Assembly: GCF_022664455.2 (NCBI RefSeq)
Contig: NZ_JAKRKC020000002.1
Span: 558,001 to 622,000 of the forward strand
DNA from: Actinomadura luzonensis
GTDB lineage: Bacteria; Actinomycetota; Actinomycetes; Streptosporangiales; Streptosporangiaceae
DNA: 64,000 bases
Direction of reading: 5' to 3'
The translations under genes were made by a program, and so were the position numbers. The stretch's first letter is position 1. The number at the start of each line of letters is the position of its first letter. This document shows positions 8,930 to 17,798 of this stretch, piece by piece. The notes under the pieces are model-generated. The model made no database searches. It was not told the DNA's origin and saw only the letters and a program-made list of their open reading frames with translations.

Positions 8930-10093
8930 GTGACCTTGCACTTTCCCAACATGGCCGAACCCGCGGGCCGCACCCTCGGCGACGAGGAGGTGGCCGCGCT
9001 GGACCGGGTCATCCGCTCCGGCATGCTCAACTCCGTGTGGGGGACCGAGGCGCGGGCGCTGGAACGCGAGGTCGCGGAGCTGTACGGCTCCCGCCACGCG
9101 ATCGCGTGCGCGTCCGGCACCGCGGCCCTCCACCTGTCGGTCGTGGCGGCGGCGCCGGATCCAGGTGACGAGATCATCACGACGCCGATCACGGACTTCG
9201 GGACCGTGGCCCCCATCTTGGCGCAGAACGCCGTTCCTGTCTTCGCCGACGTGGATCCGTCCGACGGCAACCTCGATCCGGACGCCGTGGCCGCGCTCAT
9301 CGGGCCGCGCACCCGCGCCATCATGGCGGTGCACCTGTTCGGCGCGCCCGCCCGGGTGGCCGAGCTGCGCCGGCTGGCCGACCGGCACGGCCTCACGCTC
9401 ATCGAGGACTGCGCGCAGGCGTGGCTGACCGAGCTGCCCGGCGGCCGGTACGCGGGCACGGCCGGCCACGTCGGCACCCTCAGCCTGCAGCAGTGGAAGC
9501 ACATCACCTGCGGTGACGGCGGCCTGGCCGTCACCGACGACGACGAGGCGGCCAGGCGCATGCGGCTGTTCGCGGACAAGGGCTGGGACCGGGCGGCGGG
9601 GCGCTCGCACGAGAGCCTCGGCCTGAACTACCGGATGACCGAGCTGCAGGCCGCGGTGGCCCGCGCCCAGCTCGCCAAGCTGCCCGGGGTCGTCGCGGCC
9701 AGGCGGCGCACGGCCGCCGAGCTGGTCGCGGCCCTCCGTCCCCTGGCGGGCGACGGCCTGCGGCTGCCGCGGCCGGACGGGCACGCGTGGTGGCTGTTCC
9801 CGCTCGTCCTGCCCGGCGGCGGCGCGCCCGCGCTGGCCGCGCACCTCGCCGCGGCCGGCGTCCCGGCCCGGGCCGGTTACCTCAAGGAGCCCCTGAACCG
9901 CGCCCCGCTGTGGGGCCGGCCGGTCTACGGCTCCTCCCGCTACCCCCTGGAGGGCTACCGCCCGGCCTCCTGCCCCGAGGCCGAGCGCCTGGTCGAGGCC
10001 ACGCTGCTGACCGTCGACTGGAACGAGCACTACACGTCGGAGCACGTCAAGGCCATCGCCGAGGCGGTCGCGAGCCACGTGGGCGGGCGGTAG
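8930..10093 (+). CDS. DegT/DnrJ/EryC1/StrS-type PLP aminotransferase
   Basis: The protein has 387 residues, normal for the family that aminates keto-sugars or performs related PLP chemistry. The N-terminal SGTAALHL segment binds the cofactor phosphate, and IEDCAQAW holds the ring-stacking Asp region. SLQQWKHITCGDGG carries the lysine expected to form the internal aldimine. The GTG start follows AAAGG at 8918-8922, which overlaps the end of palindrome B. It is the first gene of the run that continues with the ABC importer and second aldolase. A second, divergent paralogue occurs at 21270. Confidence 0.85.
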   Translation: MTLHFPNMAEPAGRTLGDEEVAALDRVIRSGMLNSVWGTEARALEREVAELYGSRHAIACASGTAALHLSVVAAAPDPGDEIITTPITDFGTVAPILAQNAVPVFADVDPSDGNLDPDAVAALIGPRTRAIMAVHLFGAPARVAELRRLADRHGLTLIEDCAQAWLTELPGGRYAGTAGHVGTLSLQQWKHITCGDGGLAVTDDDEAARRMRLFADKGWDRAAGRSHESLGLNYRMTELQAAVARAQLAKLPGVVAARRRTAAELVAALRPLAGDGLRLPRPDGHAWWLFPLVLPGGGAPALAAHLAAAGVPARAGYLKEPLNRAPLWGRPVYGSSRYPLEGYRPASCPEAERLVEATLLTVDWNEHYTSEHVKAIAEAVASHVGGR

Positions 10094-10140
10094 TCACGTT
10101 CAGGTATCAGGCATTGACCGGGCCGGGCCCGGTCACTAGG

Positions 10141-10158
10141 TTTCGGTCAGGACCGGTA
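10141..10158 (+). promoter_or_regulatory. Palindromic operator, site C
   Basis: TTTCGGTCAGGACCGGTA follows the same 8-2-8 pattern (inner GGTC-N2-GACC intact) and lies 22 bp before the start of the solute-binding protein gene. It suggests a second regulated promoter inside the run. Confidence 0.6.
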
Positions 10159-10179
10159 TTCAGGAAAGGAGCGCTGCCG

Positions 10180-11427
10180 ATGAGGAACATGGCGGCAGCC
10201 GGCATCGCGGTCGCCCTCAGCGTCGTGGTCGGCGGGTGCGGAGCCGGTGATCCGGGCTCGGACAAGAGCGCGGTGACGCTCTGGATGTACCCCGTGATCT
10301 CCGACCAGGCCAGGAACAAGGCCTTCTGGGACAAGGTCGAGAAGGACTTCGAGGCCAAGAACCCGGCCATCGACGTGACGATCGACCAGCAGCCCTGGGA
10401 CGGCCGCCAGGAGAAGGTCACCACCGCCCTGGCCTCCAGGAAGGGCTTCGACCTGGTGGTCCTCGGCCCCGACCAGATCCCGCAGTACGCCCAGCAGGGC
10501 ACGCTCGAAGCCGTCGACGACGTGGTCGCGGCCGACCGGAGCGGCTACCTGCCCAACGCCCTCACCGCGCTGACCGTGAGCGGCAAGCTCTACGGCGTGC
10601 CGATCTACCAGACGATCACCGCCCCCATCTACAACAAGAAGCTCTTCGCCGAGGCGGGCGTCACCAAGGTGCCCGAGACGCTGGCCGAGCTGAAGGAGGC
10701 CGCCCCCAAGCTGGCCGCCAAGAAGGTCGCGATCCTCGACTACCCGGGCAAGCCGGAGGTCTCGCTCAACCAGAGCTTCTACCCGATCCTGTGGGCCAAC
10801 GGCGGCTCGGTGTTCTCCCCCGACGGCAAGAAGGTGACCGTCAACAGCCCGCAGGGCATCGACAGCCTGCAGCTCCTGCTCGACCTCAAGGCGCTCGGCG
10901 GCCTGCCGGAGAACGCCGCCAGCAAGGGCAACGACATCGAGGGCGGCGCGCTCGCCGCCGGCCGGACCGCGATGTACCACGCGGCCACCGCGCTCAACGC
11001 CGACCAGCTCGGCGCCGCCATCGGCGCGGAGAACGTCGGCATCGGCCTGCCGCTGGAGGGCGTCAAGCGGGTCGCGTTCGGCATCCCCGGCGGCCTGGTC
11101 CTCGCCAAGCACTCGGAGAACAAGGACGCCGCCAGGAAGCTCGCCGCCTACATCGCCTCGCCCGAGGTCGCCGGGCCGCTGGCCAAGGAGTCCGGCTTCT
11201 TCTCCGCGCGCACCGACGTGACGATCCCCGAGCAGTCGGCCACGTCCAAGGAGTTCGCCAAGTCGCTGCAGTACGCCTTCCCCGGCGACGCCCACCCCAA
11301 GGCCCGCCAGGTGATGGCGATGGTCGCGGCGCACGTGCAGGCGGCGCTGATCGGCAAGGAGGACGCGAAGACGGCCCTCGACGCCGCCGCCAAGGAGGGC
11401 GACGACCTGCTGGCCAGCGGTGGCTGA
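10180..11427 (+). CDS. ABC transporter solute-binding lipoprotein, carbohydrate type
   Basis: The protein has 415 residues. A lipoprotein signal peptide (MRNMAAAGIAVALSVVVGGC) ends in a lipobox with Cys at residue 20, so the mature protein is anchored outside the membrane. The body resembles family-1 extracellular solute-binding proteins (UgpB/MalE type), with EKDFEAKNPAIDV and LYGVPIYQTI segments. AGGAAAGGAG precedes the ATG. It is followed by two permeases. The ligand is unknown and is probably the substrate of the surrounding catabolic genes. Confidence 0.88.
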   Translation: MRNMAAAGIAVALSVVVGGCGAGDPGSDKSAVTLWMYPVISDQARNKAFWDKVEKDFEAKNPAIDVTIDQQPWDGRQEKVTTALASRKGFDLVVLGPDQIPQYAQQGTLEAVDDVVAADRSGYLPNALTALTVSGKLYGVPIYQTITAPIYNKKLFAEAGVTKVPETLAELKEAAPKLAAKKVAILDYPGKPEVSLNQSFYPILWANGGSVFSPDGKKVTVNSPQGIDSLQLLLDLKALGGLPENAASKGNDIEGGALAAGRTAMYHAATALNADQLGAAIGAENVGIGLPLEGVKRVAFGIPGGLVLAKHSENKDAARKLAAYIASPEVAGPLAKESGFFSARTDVTIPEQSATSKEFAKSLQYAFPGDAHPKARQVMAMVAAHVQAALIGKEDAKTALDAAAKEGDDLLASGG

Positions 11428-11435
11428 CACGGAAC

Positions 11436-11458
11436 CGGGCCGCTCCTCGGGCGGCCCG
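11436..11458 (+). terminator. Hairpin between binding-protein and permease genes
   Basis: CGGGCCGC and GCGGCCCG pair perfectly around a 7-nt loop just after the binding-protein stop, with no T-run. Such hairpins often stabilise the upstream mRNA or reduce read-through, which raises the binding protein relative to the permeases. Confidence 0.55.
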
Positions 11459-11483
11459 CTCTTCGGGAAAGGGGGGAGACGCG

Positions 11484-12350
11484 GTGCGCCACCGGCTGCG
11501 TGATCCGGTCACGGGACTGCTGTTCGTGCTCCCGATGCTCGTGCTGTTCCTGATCTTCAAGATCTTCCCCACGCTCGGCGCGGCGGGCATGAGCCTGACG
11601 AACTGGAACATCGGCGGCGACTGGAGCTTCGTCGGCGCCGACAACTACGCGCGGCTCGTCAACGACGCGAACTTCTGGTCCAGCCTGCGGGCCACGCTCG
11701 TCTACACCGTCATCTACGTGCCGCTCGTCATGGCCGTCTCGCTCGGCACCGCGCTGCTGCTGAACTCGGTCGTGTTCCTGCGCGGGCTGTTCCGCGGCAT
11801 GCTGTTCCTGCCGTACGTGACCAGCTTCGTGTTCGCCGGCCTCATCTGGCGCTGGATCTACGAGTTCGACGGCCTGCTCAACGGGCTGCTGGCCAAGCTG
11901 GACCTCGGGCCCGTCGGCTTCATGGAACGGGCCGAGCTGGTGCTGCCCGCCCTGGCCGTCGTCTCCTGCTGGAAGGGCTTCGGCTACTCCATGCTGATCC
12001 TGCTGGCCGGGCTGAAGGCCATCCCCGGCTCGTACCTGGAGGCGGCGAAGGTCGACGGGGCCGGCCCCTGGCAGCGGTTCCGCGGCATCACCCTGCCGCT
12101 GCTCAAGCCCGCGATCTTCTTCGTGCTGGTGATCGAGACCATCGCCTCGTTCCAGGTCTTCGACACGATCTACGTGATGACCGGCGGCGGGCCCGCCAAG
12201 GCCAGCTACACCCTCATCTACGGCATCTTCGAACGCGGCTTCAGGTTCTGGGAGTTCGGCTACGCGGCCACGTGGGGGATGGTGCTGTTCGCCATCGTGC
12301 TGGCCGTCTCGCTGATCCAGCGCCGGTTCCTCGGCAAGGAGAACACATGA
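11484..12350 (+). CDS. ABC sugar permease, MalF/UgpA type
   Basis: The protein has 288 residues with about six membrane segments. The cytoplasmic EAA loop (EAAKVDGAGPWQRFRGITLP, about 185-205) contacts an ATPase. The GTG start has AAAGGGGGGAGA upstream. The stop overlaps the next permease by ATGA. No ATPase gene is nearby, which is normal for actinobacterial importers served by a shared MsiK-type ATPase. Confidence 0.88.
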   Translation: MRHRLRDPVTGLLFVLPMLVLFLIFKIFPTLGAAGMSLTNWNIGGDWSFVGADNYARLVNDANFWSSLRATLVYTVIYVPLVMAVSLGTALLLNSVVFLRGLFRGMLFLPYVTSFVFAGLIWRWIYEFDGLLNGLLAKLDLGPVGFMERAELVLPALAVVSCWKGFGYSMLILLAGLKAIPGSYLEAAKVDGAGPWQRFRGITLPLLKPAIFFVLVIETIASFQVFDTIYVMTGGGPAKASYTLIYGIFERGFRFWEFGYAATWGMVLFAIVLAVSLIQRRFLGKENT

Positions 12351-13216
12351 CGCTGACGGCCGCCCGCCCCGCCGCCCGGGAGCGGCGGGCCGCCGGCCCC
12401 CGGCGCCGGCGCCGGCCCGGCCGGCGCTGGCCGCTGTACGCGCTGCTGGCGGTCCTGTCGGCGCTGACGCTCGGCCCGTTCGCCGCGATGGTCGTCGTGG
12501 CGCTGTCGCCGCGCGGCGAGCCGACCGTGCCGGCGCGGTGGCCGGACTCGCTCACCCTGGACAACCTCGCGCAGGTGCTCAGCGCGTCGGGGTTCGCCGA
12601 GTGGACGCTGAACTCGCTGGTCTACTCGGGCGTCTCCGTGGTGGTCATCCTGCTCACCGCGTCGATGGCCGGCTACGCGTTCGCCAAGAAGCGCTTCCCC
12701 GGGCGCGACACCATGTTGTGGACGTTCCTCGCCACCATGATGGTGCCGTTCCAGGCCACGCTCATCCCGCTGTACGTGCTCGTCTCCGACCTCGACGGCG
12801 CCGACACCTTCTGGGGCCTCATCGTCCCGACGCTGGCCAACTCGCAGGCGGTCTTCCTGATGCGCCAGTTCATCCTGGGGCTGCCCGACGAGCTGTTCGA
12901 CGCCGCCAAGGTGGACGGGGCCTCGGAGCTGCGCGTCTACTGGACGATCGTGGTGCCGCTGACCAAGCCGATCCTCGCCACCCTCGGCGTGTTCGTCTTC
13001 CTGTGGCACTGGAACGACTTCCTGTGGCCCCTGGTGATCTCGCAGAGCGACGCCACGCGGACGCTGACCGTCGGGCTGACGGTGCTGAAGACGGAGGAGC
13101 TGCAGTGGTCGACGCTGATGTCGTCCGCGGCCGTCTCGGCGGTGCCGTGCCTGGTGGTCTTCTTCGTGCTGCAGCGCTACCTGGTCAACAGCATCGCGAT
13201 GACGGGGCTGAAGTGA
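12347..13216 (+). CDS. ABC sugar permease, MalG/UgpE type
   Basis: The protein has 289 residues. A basic N-terminal tail (RRRRRPGRR-like) is followed by about six membrane segments and the EAA-type loop FDAAKVDGASELRVYWTIVVP. The ATG overlaps the stop of the previous permease, so the two are coupled and probably form a heterodimer. The C-terminal end TGLK plus stop is repeated immediately downstream by a 14-bp duplication. Confidence 0.88.
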   Translation: MTLTAARPAARERRAAGPRRRRRPGRRWPLYALLAVLSALTLGPFAAMVVVALSPRGEPTVPARWPDSLTLDNLAQVLSASGFAEWTLNSLVYSGVSVVVILLTASMAGYAFAKKRFPGRDTMLWTFLATMMVPFQATLIPLYVLVSDLDGADTFWGLIVPTLANSQAVFLMRQFILGLPDELFDAAKVDGASELRVYWTIVVPLTKPILATLGVFVFLWHWNDFLWPLVISQSDATRTLTVGLTVLKTEELQWSTLMSSAAVSAVPCLVVFFVLQRYLVNSIAMTGLK

Positions 13217-13228
13217 CGGGGCTCAAGT
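13201..13228. repeat. 14-bp duplication across a stop codon
   Basis: GACGGGGCTGAAGT (13201-13214) is followed by GACGGGGCTCAAGT. The duplicated unit carries the TGLK end of the permease and recreates a TGA in another frame. Confidence 0.8.
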
Positions 13229-13285
13229 GACCGGCTGAGCCGGGACGGCCTACGCTTGTCGCCCGGGATGTCCGGAAGGGGAGCG

Positions 13286-14257
13286 ATGAGCAGCACGCCG
13301 ATCGACGCGCGGGCCGCCGCGTTGCGCGACCGCCTGCGCGGCGGCCTGGCCGCGGCCGCGCTGACGCCGATGACCCGGGCGGGTGAGGTGGACCTCGACG
13401 TCGCGGAGGCGTACTTCCGCCGCCTGGCCGGCTCGGGCGCCGACGTCCTGGCCGTCCTGGCGCACACCGGGCGCGGCCCCTTCCTGGCCGCGGAGACGCG
13501 GGCCGGCGTGATCACGCGCGCCCGCCGCGCGGGCGTCCCGGTCATCGTCGGCGTCGGCGGCGCGCAGGACGGCGGGCACGGCGGCGGGCACGGCGGCGGG
13601 CAGGGCGGGCAGAACGGCGGGCAGGGCGGCGGGACGGCCCGTGCGGTGGCGGACGCGCGGATGGCCGCCGAGCTGGGGGCCGACGGCGTCCTGGTGTTCC
13701 CCGAGCCGGGGGACCGGGTGGCGCTGCACGAGGCGGTGTGGTCGGCCGCCGGGCTGCCGATGATCGCCTTCGACCTGTACACGGACCCGTGCCCGCCCGC
13801 CGCCCTGCGCCGGATCCTGGACCTGCCCGGCGTCGCCGGCCTGAAGACGGCGCTGCTGTCGGACGCGATGGGCTGCCAGCGGACGATCGCCCTCACCCGC
13901 GAGGCCGGCCGGCTGGCGATCACCGGCGAGGACCGCATGTTCGCTGCCTCGCTGCTGTGGGGCGCGCAGGCCGCGCTGGTGGGCGTCGCGGCCGCGTCCG
14001 TGGGCACGACGGCGGCGGTGCTGCGCGCCTATGAGGGCGGCGACCTGCGCGGCTTCGAGAAGGCGGCCGCCCGGCTGGACCGGCTCGCGGCGGCCACCTT
14101 CACGGCGCCCGCGGAGGGCCCCATGGAGGGCTACGTCCAGCGCATGGCCTGGCTGGCCGCCGAGGAGGGCCTGATCCCCGAGGAGCACGCCCACGACCCG
14201 TACGGCCCCGCCCTCCCGGACGGTGAGCGCGCACGGGTCCTGGCCGCGGCCCGCTGA
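13286..14257 (+). CDS. Second DHDPS/NAL-family aldolase with Gly/His-rich insertion
   Basis: The protein has 323 residues. VAGLKTALLSD carries the Schiff-base lysine. After VPVIVGVGGAQ (about residue 92) there is an insertion of about 22 residues built of HGGG/QGG repeats, which would lie in a surface loop. ATG 13286 was chosen because GGAAGGGGAG precedes it by a few bases. It closes the run after the permeases. A second aldolase in the same block (6461) is distant in sequence, so the two probably act on different keto acids. Confidence 0.82.
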   Translation: MSSTPIDARAAALRDRLRGGLAAAALTPMTRAGEVDLDVAEAYFRRLAGSGADVLAVLAHTGRGPFLAAETRAGVITRARRAGVPVIVGVGGAQDGGHGGGHGGGQGGQNGGQGGGTARAVADARMAAELGADGVLVFPEPGDRVALHEAVWSAAGLPMIAFDLYTDPCPPAALRRILDLPGVAGLKTALLSDAMGCQRTIALTREAGRLAITGEDRMFAASLLWGAQAALVGVAAASVGTTAAVLRAYEGGDLRGFEKAAARLDRLAAATFTAPAEGPMEGYVQRMAWLAAEEGLIPEEHAHDPYGPALPDGERARVLAAAR

Positions 14258-14264
14258 GCAGGCG

Positions 14265-16223
14265 TCAGATCGCGATGCGGATGAGGTCGCGTCCCTTGAG
14301 CGCGTAGAGCGCCCGGCCGGACGGGTCGATGTTGACGCGGGAGCCGCCGCCGAACCAGTCGCTCGCCAGCCCGGCCACGAGCGGGCGCGAGGTGAGCCGC
14401 ACCAGGTCGATCTCGTAGACGGCGTCCTCGTCGCTCGTGTACGCGTACCGCCCGGACAGCACCAGGTCGCCGCCCCGGTCGCAGACCTTCAGCGTGCGGG
14501 TGACCTCGCGCCGCAGCGGGTCGAACTCGAACAGCACGCCCGTGTCGGTGATCCCGTACAGGGCGAGCGCGGTGTGCTTGAGGCTCGTGACGGCCTTCGC
14601 GCCGGGCACCGGCTCGACCTCCCACCGCACCCGGCGGTCTCGCAGGTCGAACGCGGCCAGCCGGGCCGTGGTCGTGACCGGCGGCGCGCCCAGCCCCTCC
14701 TGCGTGCTGGTGCCCAGGTAGACGGTGCCCAGCCGGGCGGTCAGCGAGAACACGGTCTGGCGCTCGACGACGGGCCGGTAGGTGTCGAGCCGGCCGGTGC
14801 GGGGGTCGTACACGTCGAGCGCGCCGTTCTGGTGCCCCGGCTCCGGCTGGGTGGACATCACGATCAGCCCGGTCAGCCGGTCGTGGACCAGGTCCTTCGG
14901 CCGGTCCTGGCTCTGGCCGGTGCGGAAGAGCAGCTTGGCGGCGGGGTCGCCGGCGTGGTGGGAGTAGAGCGCGGCCTGGGTGTAGACGCCGAGGTACGTG
15001 GTGTCGCCGACGTTCATGATGGTCTTGGGCTCGCCGGCGATGGTCAGCCGGGTCACCTCGCGGGTGGCGAGGTCGTGGATGTCGCAGCCGCCCTTGCCGC
15101 CGACGTAGACGCGCTCGCCGTCGCAGTGCACCGACATCGGCTCCTCGGGCGCGGCCCGGAAGCCCTTCTGGACGTGGCTGACGTAGTCGGTCGCGCCCGT
15201 GGAGGGGTCGTAGACGAAGACGCCCAGGTCCTGGATGCCGTAGATCCGCCCGCCGTGCTCCAGGAGGCGGACGGTGGCCGCCTCCGGGAACGGCACCCCG
15301 AGCACCTCGTACGCGCCGCTCGCCAGGTGGTGGCGGTAGAAGGTCCCGGAGGGGCGGCCGGCGAAGTACACCCAGCCGTCGTGGATCAGCACCGACACGA
15401 TGTACTTCTCGCCCGGCGCGGTGGCCTTGACCACCCGGTACGCGGCCGGGTCCGCCTTCGGCAGCACGAGCAGCTCGGCCAGCGAGTTCATGCCGCCCGC
15501 GATGTGCGTGCCGCTGACGGACATGCTCGACACCCAGTCGCGGTCGGCCACCTCGGCGGGCAGCAGCTCGCGCTTCTCGCCGGTGCGCCGGTCGATGGCG
15601 ATCAGGTGGGCGTTGGTGCCGACGCCGGCGTAGACGTGGGTGTCGTCGGCCTGGATGCTGCGGACGTACGCCTCGCCGGGCGCGGGCTGGCCGAGGTCGC
15701 GGGTGGCGCCGGTGGCGGGGTCGTACTCCAGCACGCGCCCGGGCTGGGAGGTGCCCATGAAGACCTTGCCGTCGGGCGAGGAGGCCATGGTCCAGATGTA
15801 GGGGTCGGGGTACTGGGCCAGCAGGGTCGTCACGCCGGTGAGCGTGTCGATCTTGTAGAGGTCGGAGCGGGTGTGGGTGCCGACGTAGACGTCGGTGCCC
15901 ACCTTGCACATGGCCCAGATGCCGACCCCGGTCGGGATCTCGTGGTGCGCGGTGACCTTGTCCTGGCTCAGGTCCCAGGCGCCGACGACGTTGGGGGCCA
16001 GGCCGCGCGAGCCGAGGTAGAGCACGTCGCCGACGAACTCGGCGTTGCCGAGCGGGCTGGCCACGCTGGCCGGGCCCAGGTCGGTGATCGTGCCTTTCGG
16101 CTCGCGGGCGGCGGTCGCGGCCGCCGCCGGGAGGGCGGAGGCGGCCGGGAGGGCGACGGCGCCCGCGGCGACGGCGCCCGTGGTGAAGGAGACGGCCTGG
16201 AGGAAACGGCGGCGGGGGATCAT
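14265..16223 (-). CDS. Tat-exported beta-propeller protein
   Basis: The protein has 652 residues. A Tat-like signal (MIPRRRFLQAVSFTTGAVAA...) ends near Ala 37. The rest is made of repeated beta blades with motifs such as YVGTHTRSDLYKIDTLTG and YAGVGTNAHLIAIDRRTGE, typical of PQQ/WD-like propellers. I see no catalytic residues. It could be a surface lyase, a binding protein or a scaffold. It shares its design with the propeller at 17799, on the other side of two amidohydrolase genes. Palindrome D lies just upstream of its ATG at 16223. Confidence 0.75.
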   Translation of the reverse strand: MIPRRRFLQAVSFTTGAVAAGAVALPAASALPAAAATAAREPKGTITDLGPASVASPLGNAEFVGDVLYLGSRGLAPNVVGAWDLSQDKVTAHHEIPTGVGIWAMCKVGTDVYVGTHTRSDLYKIDTLTGVTTLLAQYPDPYIWTMASSPDGKVFMGTSQPGRVLEYDPATGATRDLGQPAPGEAYVRSIQADDTHVYAGVGTNAHLIAIDRRTGEKRELLPAEVADRDWVSSMSVSGTHIAGGMNSLAELLVLPKADPAAYRVVKATAPGEKYIVSVLIHDGWVYFAGRPSGTFYRHHLASGAYEVLGVPFPEAATVRLLEHGGRIYGIQDLGVFVYDPSTGATDYVSHVQKGFRAAPEEPMSVHCDGERVYVGGKGGCDIHDLATREVTRLTIAGEPKTIMNVGDTTYLGVYTQAALYSHHAGDPAAKLLFRTGQSQDRPKDLVHDRLTGLIVMSTQPEPGHQNGALDVYDPRTGRLDTYRPVVERQTVFSLTARLGTVYLGTSTQEGLGAPPVTTTARLAAFDLRDRRVRWEVEPVPGAKAVTSLKHTALALYGITDTGVLFEFDPLRREVTRTLKVCDRGGDLVLSGRYAYTSDEDAVYEIDLVRLTSRPLVAGLASDWFGGGSRVNIDPSGRALYALKGRDLIRIAI

Positions 16224-16260
16224 TCGCTGGTCACTCCTTGTGAGGGGTCGCCGCACGGTA

Positions 16261-16278
16261 TAACGGCCTAGGCCGTAA
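16261..16278 (-). promoter_or_regulatory. Palindromic operator, site D
   Basis: TAACGGCCTAGGCCGTAA is an 8-2-8 palindrome with one arm mismatch. It overlaps the last codons of the amidohydrolase gene and precedes the propeller gene (start 16223), so it probably gives the propeller its own regulated promoter. Confidence 0.65.
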
Positions 16279-16996
16279 TGTCCAGATCGAAGAGCCGGAC
16301 GGCGTTCCGCCACGCGACCAGCTCGGCCGTCTCCGCGTCCAGCCCGGCCGCCGCCACCGCGCCGAACGCCGAGGCCGGGTCGATGAGGGTCGAGTCCGTC
16401 CCGAACAGCAGCCGGGCCGGGTCCACCGCCGCCGCCACCCGCGCGACGCGGCCGGCCGGGGCGTGGGAGTAGCAGGGTTCGAGGTAGAGCCGGTCGCAGG
16501 CGTTCGCGGCCTCGATGGCGTGGGCGAAGCCGTCGGCGCCCATGTGCCCGGCGATGACCCGCAGGCCGGGCGTGTCCAGGCAGACCTCCGCCAGGTCCAG
16601 CACCGTCGTGCCCCACGTGTGGACCAGCGCGGGCACCCCCGCCGCCGCCACCATGGCCAGCGCCTCGCGGGTCTGGGGCGAGGAGACCGGCGACCGCGTG
16701 TAGTCGGTGTGGATCTTGACGCCGACGAACCTGCCGGTGGGCAGGTACGCCCGCAGGTCCCGGTCGGCCTCCTCCGGCCTGCGGGGGTTGACGGTGACGT
16801 AGCCGAGGTGGCGGTCCTGGCCCTCCAGCCAGGCGGCCAGCGCCCGGTTGCCGGCGGGCGCGTCGTAGATCACCGCCTCGGTGGCCGAGACGACGGACAG
16901 GGCGATGCCGTACCGGTCCATGGTGGCCACGTTCGCGCCGGCCACGTCCATGGTGAAGAACCACGGGCCCCAGTGCGCGTGCACGTCGATGATCAT
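16268..16996 (-). CDS. Amidohydrolase-2 family TIM-barrel enzyme
   Basis: The protein has 242 residues. The N-terminal IIDVHAHWG supplies the HxH metal motif, VGVKIHTDY and LVHTWGTT supply later His, RVIAGHMGADG another His, and LLFGTDS the strand-8 Asp. It is thus a complete metal-dependent hydrolase or decarboxylase of the ACMSD-like PF04909 group. It begins inside the stop of the gene at 16993 (ATGA overlap). The substrate is not evident; lactone hydrolysis or decarboxylation would fit the block. Confidence 0.82.
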   Translation of the reverse strand: MIIDVHAHWGPWFFTMDVAGANVATMDRYGIALSVVSATEAVIYDAPAGNRALAAWLEGQDRHLGYVTVNPRRPEEADRDLRAYLPTGRFVGVKIHTDYTRSPVSSPQTREALAMVAAAGVPALVHTWGTTVLDLAEVCLDTPGLRVIAGHMGADGFAHAIEAANACDRLYLEPCYSHAPAGRVARVAAAVDPARLLFGTDSTLIDPASAFGAVAAAGLDAETAELVAWRNAVRLFDLDITA

Positions 16997-17718
16997 CCGA
17001 GCAGCCTCCTCGCGTTGCCGCCCGCGACGGCGGCGATCTCCGCCGGCTTCAGCCCGCTGGTCGTCAGGCGCAGCAGGGGGACCAGCGGCTCGTAGTGGGG
17101 GGCGCGGGAGCCGTACAGGAGCCGGTCGGGCGGCACGCTCTCCAGCGCGTCGGGCGAGTTCAGCAGGCGGGTCGAGGTGTGGAAGCCGGGCTCGTCGGCC
17201 GCGACCACCAGGAAGTCGCCCAGGTGGTAGAAGTGCGTGTCGAGGAAGACCACCGTGGCGCCCAGACCGGAGAACGGCTGCCAGAAGCGCCGCACGTCGC
17301 CCCCGGTCAGCACCACGAGGCCGAGCTCCGCGGCCGTCCTGGCGACGTGCCGGACCGACGGGAAGCCCGCCTCCACGCCCTGCTCGTCGGGGAACAGCCG
17401 GACCGCCCGGACGCCCAGCCCGGCCAGCCGGTCGAGCTCCCGCCCGGCGCCGACGGGGTCGCGCAGGTCCACCGTCCCGACCGGGACCACGGGCGGCTCC
17501 AGCGCCAGGACCTCGTCGTTGCCCGAGCGCACGTCGAACAGGGCGGCGCGCAGCGAGGCGACCGCCGCCGCCCGGACCCGGTGCGCGGCCAGGGTCTGCA
17601 GCACCGACTCCGGCGTGCCCGGCGGGCCGTCGCGGTCGGGGTACGCGCCCACCAGGACGTCCACGTCGAGGCTCACCTCAAGGTCACCGATCAGCTTGCT
17701 CGCGTCGAACGCCGTCAC
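16993..17718 (-). CDS. Amidohydrolase-like protein, metal motif degraded
   Basis: The protein has 241 residues and the same TIM-barrel layout as its downstream partner, including LLYGSRAPHYEP in place of FGTDS. The N-terminal HxH is replaced by VLVGAYPDRDG, and only scattered His remain. It may be a non-catalytic partner of the 16268 product. GTG 17718 is preferred because GGAGG lies 5 nt upstream; an in-frame ATG at 17730 has no ribosome site. It is the first gene of the minus-strand run behind palindrome E. Confidence 0.65.
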   Translation of the reverse strand: MTAFDASKLIGDLEVSLDVDVLVGAYPDRDGPPGTPESVLQTLAAHRVRAAAVASLRAALFDVRSGNDEVLALEPPVVPVGTVDLRDPVGAGRELDRLAGLGVRAVRLFPDEQGVEAGFPSVRHVARTAAELGLVVLTGGDVRRFWQPFSGLGATVVFLDTHFYHLGDFLVVAADEPGFHTSTRLLNSPDALESVPPDRLLYGSRAPHYEPLVPLLRLTTSGLKPAEIAAVAGGNARRLLG

Positions 17719-17751
17719 ACCAGCCTCCATTGACTTATCAAGCTCAGCACA

Positions 17752-17769
17752 TTACGGTCTGGGCCAAAA
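17752..17769. promoter_or_regulatory. Palindromic operator, site E
   Basis: TTACGGTCTGGGCCAAAA keeps the left arm of site A exactly and most of the right arm. It lies between the divergent amidohydrolase-like gene (17718) and propeller gene (17799) and could serve both. Confidence 0.6.
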
Positions 17770-17798
17770 TTGGGCAACCTGCTCGTGGAGGTGCGGCC

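Noticed and set aside
10113..10140. GC-rich inverted sequence before site C as a further operator
   Set aside because: It is a GGCCGGGCCC-type stretch without the TTACGG arm pattern and is likely to arise by chance at this GC content.
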